From Lachnospiraceae bacterium (lineage in GTDB: Bacteria > Bacillota > Clostridia > Lachnospirales > Lachnospiraceae): a DNA stretch of 64,000 nt. Under the pieces are notes generated by a model. The model was given only the letters and a program-made list of their open reading frames with translations. It had not been told where the DNA came from and did no database searches. This document shows positions 60,342 through 64,000 of the stretch, in pieces; positions within the stretch are counted from its first letter, which is position 1, and each line of letters begins with the position of its first letter. Made by a program: the position numbers and the translations under genes. Location of the stretch: the NCBI GenBank assembly GCA_910574805.1, contig CAJTCV010000018.1, positions 1 through 64,000 of the forward strand. The letters are read 5' to 3'.

Positions 60342-60783
60342 GCATCTGGAGATGATCTGTGCGATCGTCTATCAGCTCACCAGAAACATGACCATGGAGC
60401 AGATCAAAGAATCCGGTTTTGATACGTATTATGTGGATCACACAGCGGCGCTGTGGCCGACTGCTGCTGCAGGTATTCCTCATAATGCCTGTGAGTATCA
60501 GTCCAAAGGAGATATTCTCACGGACCTGTTCGAGGATCTGGCAGCAGAGCAGAAAGCCCGCACAACCTACGACAACCTGCTCCGTGTCGTGAAGGATCCG
60601 GATGTGGCGGATCCGCTCCGGTTCCTCAGAATGAGGGAAGTAGCGCATTTCCAGCGGTTCGGCGAAGCTCTGCGGATCACGCAGGAGCATTTGGATTCCA
60701 GGAATTTCTATATTATGAATCCGGAATTTGATACCGGGATTGCCAATCAGGGAAGAGGAAGCTGTGACTGCGATAAGAATTAA
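60334..60783 (+). CDS. cotJC: CotJC segment 3 of 3 (C-terminal two thirds; lacks a native start)
   Basis: From the core the frame reads ELAHLEMICAIVYQLTRN and continues through the CotJC/Mn-catalase fold to EALRITQEHLDSRNFYIMNP and the stop at 60781-60783. It carries the remaining metal ligands of the family (for example the Glu/His in AAEQKARTTYD and EVAHFQRFGEAL). No stop or frameshift is seen in 149 codons. A Met at 60352 is only a chance internal start. Joined to segments 1 and 2 it gives a 213-aa protein. Confidence 0.92.
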   Translation, partial: ELAHLEMICAIVYQLTRNMTMEQIKESGFDTYYVDHTAALWPTAAAGIPHNACEYQSKGDILTDLFEDLAAEQKARTTYDNLLRVVKDPDVADPLRFLRMREVAHFQRFGEALRITQEHLDSRNFYIMNPEFDTGIANQGRGSCDCDKN

Positions 60784-60813
60784 TCAAGAGACAGAAGCAC
60801 ACAGATGAAGCAT

Positions 60814-60853
60814 AAGGGAAGCCATGACCTGTCCGGCCATGCTTCCCTTTTTT
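60814..60853 (+). terminator. Terminator of the cotJ operon
   Basis: AAGGGAAGCCATG and CATGCTTCCCTT (one bulge) are followed by TTTT, 30 bp after the cotJC stop. The operon end is therefore on the far side of both elements. Confidence 0.8.
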
Positions 60854-60984
60854 GCGGATGAACTTTGGATTTTTGTATTGCCAAAAACAGGGATATCAGG
60901 TACAATAAGACCAGATATAAAACATTCCGGTGCAGTCCGCACATTGATCCCCGTAAAAAGATACAGAGACAGAAAGGAATCTCC

Positions 60985-61848
60985 ATGACATATGAATATT
61001 TTTTAGACCGCCTGGAGCAGCTGATTCAGGAACATAAGGATGCGGATGAGACCGTCAAACGGGTTCGGATCCTGAAAAACAATGGTGTGAAGCTGGACGG
61101 CTTTTCTTACTATGTGGCAGGACACAGGGAGCATCCCACCGTCTACGTGAACCGGTATTACCGGGAAGGTCTGACGGAGGAAGAGCTTCTGGATATCGCG
61201 GAACTGGTCCTGAAGACGCAGAGAGAGAGCCAGCTCTTTTCCATCCAGGGCCTGGAGCTGATGCTGGATTTCAGAAAGATGAAGGAGAGAGTCCTGTGCC
61301 GGCTGATCAACCGGGAGAGGAACGAAGAACTGCTGAAAGAGGTCCCGTGGCTTCCCTGGCTGGACCTTGCAGTGGTATTTTATTTTCTGGTTCCGGAACA
61401 GATGGTGAAACATGCGACAGCGCTGATCTATACGAAGCATATGGAATACTGGGGCGTGGAGATGGAGGATATCTGCCGCGCGGCGGCGGAGAACATGGCC
61501 AGGACGCAGGTGTTTCTGGAGCCCATGGAAGAATTTCTTGGAGAGATGGGGGTTGAGCCCCTGAGCAGCGGGATGCATATTCTGAGCAACGGTCAGAAGG
61601 AATACGGGGCGGCGGTGATCCTGGATCCAAAAGTGCAGCGTATGTGCTTCGAGAAGCTGGGAGAGAGCTATTATGTGATCCCCAGCAGCGTCCATGAGCT
61701 GCTCCTGCTCCCTCTGAGTCTGTCCACCGGGCGCAGCGACCTGGATGAGCTCATCCAGGAGGTGAATGCGTCCTGTGTGAGCGAGGAAGAGTATTTGAGC
61801 GGTCATGCCTATTTTTATTCAGAAGAAACAGAGATGGTTGACTGCTGA
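60985..61848 (+). CDS. DUF5688-family protein
   Basis: The 287-aa protein starts MTYEYFLDRLEQLIQEHKDA and has the family pattern of a conserved N-terminal segment (GVKLDGFSYYVAGHREHPTV.YVNRYY) and a C-terminal half with YVIPSSVHELLLLP. Frequent in Lachnospiraceae; function unknown. AAAGGA precedes the ATG. Confidence 0.75.
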   Translation: MTYEYFLDRLEQLIQEHKDADETVKRVRILKNNGVKLDGFSYYVAGHREHPTVYVNRYYREGLTEEELLDIAELVLKTQRESQLFSIQGLELMLDFRKMKERVLCRLINRERNEELLKEVPWLPWLDLAVVFYFLVPEQMVKHATALIYTKHMEYWGVEMEDICRAAAENMARTQVFLEPMEEFLGEMGVEPLSSGMHILSNGQKEYGAAVILDPKVQRMCFEKLGESYYVIPSSVHELLLLPLSLSTGRSDLDELIQEVNASCVSEEEYLSGHAYFYSEETEMVDC

Positions 61849-62026
61849 GTATTCAGGACAGTATGCGCCGTATCCGGAATCCCTGATGCGGCGCCGGTCA
61901 GCCTGCAGAGTATGTCCCGGGGATCTGTCCGGGGACTGCCGGCAAACCCGGGAGGAGCGGATCATGGCGTCCCGGAAAACCGCTGAAAAAAATGTTACAG
62001 ATTTATTACAAAAAAAGGTTGCGTAA
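61838..62026 (+). CDS. Possible small protein (62 aa, TTG start)
   Basis: The frame MTAEYSGQYAPYPESLMRRR... overlaps the DUF5688 gene by 11 bp and contains CRVCPGDLSGDC, a Cys-rich motif. No good ribosome site, so translation would depend on coupling. Uncertain. Confidence 0.4.
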   Translation: MTAEYSGQYAPYPESLMRRRSACRVCPGDLSGDCRQTREERIMASRKTAEKNVTDLLQKKVA

Positions 62027-62066
62027 TTTTAAAAATTGGTGTATGATAGTCAAAGTAATGATCCAA

Positions 62067-62140
62067 GCACCTGTAGCTCAGCTGGATAGAGCACGGGCCT
62101 CCGACGCCCGGTGTCGCAAGTTCGAATCTTGTCAGGTGCA
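62067..62140 (+). tRNA. tRNA-Arg (anticodon CCG)
   Basis: Cloverleaf with acceptor GCACCTG/CAGGTGC, D arm GTAGCTCAGCTGGATAGAGCA, anticodon loop CTCCGAC in stem CGGGC/GCCCG, T arm TTCGAAT and discriminator A. CCA not encoded. A T run follows at once. Confidence 0.92.
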
Positions 62141-62173
62141 TTTTTTATATTCTGAAATAATGAAGGAGGACAT

Positions 62174-63229
62174 ATGAAAAAAGAAAATACGACAGAAACG
62201 AAGAATATCCTGACGGATTACAGATTATATATTGGTATTATTGTGGTGCTTCTGATCATCATCGCAGTGCTCTTAAAAGGGGGCGGAGATAAGGAAGGAT
62301 CACCCGGAACAGCTCCGGAACAGCAGCAGGAAGAGAGTACGCCGGAGAGTCAGCCGGAAGGGACGGAGAACACAGAGGGGACAGAGAACACAGAGGGGAC
62401 AGAGAACACAGAAGGAGAGGAGCAGCCGGCGGCAGAGCCGGAGAACCGGCTGGAGGTGAATAATCATGCATCCGTGGACCGGCTGGTGGAAAAATACTGT
62501 GCAAGCATTGTAAGCGGCGATGTGGAGACGCTGGAATCCATCGTGGATGAGCTGACGGAGGAAGAAAAGGAGAGCATCCGCAAGAGGGCGGCCCTTATCG
62601 AATCCTTTGAGAATATTACCAGTTATACGAAGAGAGGTCCGGAAGAGGATTCCTACATCGTATTTATCTGCTATGATATGAAGCTGGTCGACGTGGAGAC
62701 CGGTGCGCCGGATATCCTCTGCCTGTACATGCCCATGGGTCCGGATGGACGCTATATCCATAACAGCGATGTGGATGAGAGCATGAAGGAGTATGTGGCG
62801 AAGCTGGAACAGGATCCGGATGTCCAGGCTCTGTTTGATGATGTGAAGACCCGTTATCAGGCAGCCCAGGAAAGCGACAGGATGCTGGCGGAATTCCGTC
62901 AGAAGATCAACGGTCAGGTGTCCGGGGAAGAGACGGAGCCCTCCGAAGAGGGAGAGGAGGCGCCTCAGGAGCCGGAGGAAGCACCTGCGGAGGCAGAAGA
63001 GCCTCAGGAGCCGGAAGAGCCGTCTGAAGGAGCAGCTACGGCACAGAACCGCGAGACCCGCGTAAGCAGCACGGTGAACGTGCGTTCGGAAGCAAGCACG
63101 GAGTCCTCCAGAGTCGCAGTGGCATATCAGGGTGATACGATCACACAGATCGAGTCCTATGACAATGGCTGGAGTAAGGTGGAATATAAGGGCCAGAGCG
63201 GTTATGTGATGACGGAATATCTGGAATAG
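62174..63229 (+). CDS. Membrane-anchored extracytoplasmic protein with C-terminal SH3 domain
   Basis: The 351-aa protein has a signal anchor (YIGIIVVLLIIIAVLL at about 18-35) and a Glu/Pro/Thr-rich linker with three TENTEG repeats (18-bp DNA repeats near 62365-62418). A globular domain (about 95-245) follows, then a second acidic linker and an SH3b domain (STVNVRSEASTESSRVAVAY...GYVMTEYLE). Unknown role at the cell surface. Confidence 0.75.
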   Translation: MKKENTTETKNILTDYRLYIGIIVVLLIIIAVLLKGGGDKEGSPGTAPEQQQEESTPESQPEGTENTEGTENTEGTENTEGEEQPAAEPENRLEVNNHASVDRLVEKYCASIVSGDVETLESIVDELTEEEKESIRKRAALIESFENITSYTKRGPEEDSYIVFICYDMKLVDVETGAPDILCLYMPMGPDGRYIHNSDVDESMKEYVAKLEQDPDVQALFDDVKTRYQAAQESDRMLAEFRQKINGQVSGEETEPSEEGEEAPQEPEEAPAEAEEPQEPEEPSEGAATAQNRETRVSSTVNVRSEASTESSRVAVAYQGDTITQIESYDNGWSKVEYKGQSGYVMTEYLE

Positions 63230-63292
63230 CATTTTTATCGGAAAATTATGGGTGAATTTAGATTATCTCTTTAGAAGTTCTTATATGTCGGT

Positions 63293-63317
63293 ATAGCCCG
63301 TATTTTCGGGCTTTCCC
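63293..63317 (+). terminator. Short hairpin after the SH3 membrane protein
   Basis: AGCCCG and CGGGCT arms around TATTTT are followed by TTCC. The T run is short. The surrounding 186-bp gap may contain the end of the integrated element whose integrase follows. Confidence 0.4.
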
Positions 63318-63415
63318 GGCATTTTAGATATGGGGAGAAGTTCTCATATATCCTCAAAACCTTTTAGGTTTTCCCTCTCAATGGTAGTAAAAAAAGTAGT
63401 AAATTCTGCTGGCGG

Positions 63416-64000
63416 CTATGCAATCAGCCTTTCCATTTCAGCTCTTGCGGAAGCGAAAGTTGCGTGTGCGTAATAGTTCAGCGTCATTGTGATATTGGAG
63501 TGTCCCATGATATACTGTAACGCTTTGGGGTTCATTCCTGCATTGGCTAAGTTGGTGCAGAACGTATGGCGCAGGGTGTGGGGTGTCATTACTTTGGGTA
63601 AGGCTTCCTCATGGCACTTGTTGTACTTCTTCGCAAGCCCCCGAAACATGGTAGCATAGTTCACATTCGTTTTCGGGCAGCCGTCCCGGTTGAGGAAAAG
63701 GAAATTGCTGTAACCGTCAATGGTGATCTGCTTCGTTCCTTTGCGGTTCGCCAACACGCGCCCCAACGCTTCATACACTTTTTCACTCATTGGAATTTGT
63801 CTGATACCGCTTTGTGTTTTGGGCTTCTCTATGTAGTAGCCTGTTTCCGCGCTCCGTAAAAGCTGGTGGTCTACATTGATTATCCTGTTTTCAAAATCAA
63901 GGTCGGTTTCAGTCAATCCGCAGAGTTCGGAAATCCTAAGCCCTGTCCCCAGCAGTATGATAACTTCATCACGGTATTTCTGATAGACGCTATCACTTTG
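63416..64000 (-). CDS. int: Tn916-type tyrosine integrase, C-terminal part (runs off the window)
   Basis: The minus strand is open from the right edge to the stop at 63416. It reads TGLRISELCGLTETDLDFEN with the first catalytic Arg, then PHTLRHTFCTNLANAGMNP, YIMGHSNITMTLNYYAHATF with the catalytic Tyr, and ends RAEMERLIA. This is very close in style to Int of Tn916-family conjugative transposons. The start lies beyond 64000. Confidence 0.88.
   Translation of the reverse strand, partial: QSDSVYQKYRDEVIILLGTGLRISELCGLTETDLDFENRIINVDHQLLRSAETGYYIEKPKTQSGIRQIPMSEKVYEALGRVLANRKGTKQITIDGYSNFLFLNRDGCPKTNVNYATMFRGLAKKYNKCHEEALPKVMTPHTLRHTFCTNLANAGMNPKALQYIMGHSNITMTLNYYAHATFASARAEMERLIA

Noticed and set aside
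10828-60783. cotJC pieces as ordinary pseudogene decay
   Set aside because: All three pieces are free of stops and frameshifts, join exactly at direct repeats, and each gap holds a large serine recombinase next to the repeat.

Overview
The window looks like a chromosome segment from a spore-forming Clostridia species, most likely Lachnospiraceae. This rests on the cotJ spore-coat operon, a bifunctional adhE, a very large 2-hydroxyacyl-CoA dehydratase activase, TTG/GTG starts behind strong AGGAGG sites, and moderate GC. It opens with the 3' end of a 23S rRNA (1-401). A secreted SH3-repeat protein, a Sir2-like gene with hisH-hisF, ung, the activase (minus strand), a membrane protein and cotJA-cotJB-cotJC follow.

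The central observation is that cotJC is split into three pieces. Piece 1 (10828-10923) and piece 2 (18746-18865) share the 15-bp core CAGTTCGGTGGTCCC. Pieces 2 and 3 (60334-60783) share the 10-bp core AAGAACTGGC. Joining them at the cores restores one open CotJC of about 213 residues. The two interruptions are element 1 (about 7.8 kb: trkA, trkH, adhE, a large serine recombinase and a 70-aa ORF) and element 2 (about 41.5 kb: a second large serine recombinase plus a complete siphovirus-type prophage). This layout matches developmentally excised skin-type elements, but with two elements in tandem in one gene and with housekeeping-type genes inside the first.

Element 2 runs in this order: serine recombinase, Rpn-family remnant, HicAB, a lipoprotein, and then (23-29 kb) a chain of five lysogeny-type switches, each a minus-strand repressor next to palindromic operators, a consensus promoter and a small plus-strand gene. 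The last three switches drive near-identical copies of one Cys-rich protein. Next come a Tad2-like protein, a phage tRNA (CAU), a tyrosine recombinase, a TubR/TubZ-like partition pair, a replisome organiser, two DNA methylases and many small early genes. An ArpU-like late regulator, a second tyrosine recombinase, the HNH-terminase-portal-protease-capsid-tail-baseplate module, a tail fibre with an invertible 3' end (56871-57893), XhlA/holin/amidase, and a six-repeat CRISPR array without cas genes complete it. The array repeat resembles Lachnospiraceae Cas13a repeats.

Beyond the prophage the host chromosome resumes with the 3' end of cotJC, a DUF5688 protein, tRNA-Arg(CCG) and an SH3-domain membrane protein. 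The 3' part of a Tn916-type integrase (minus strand) runs off the right edge.
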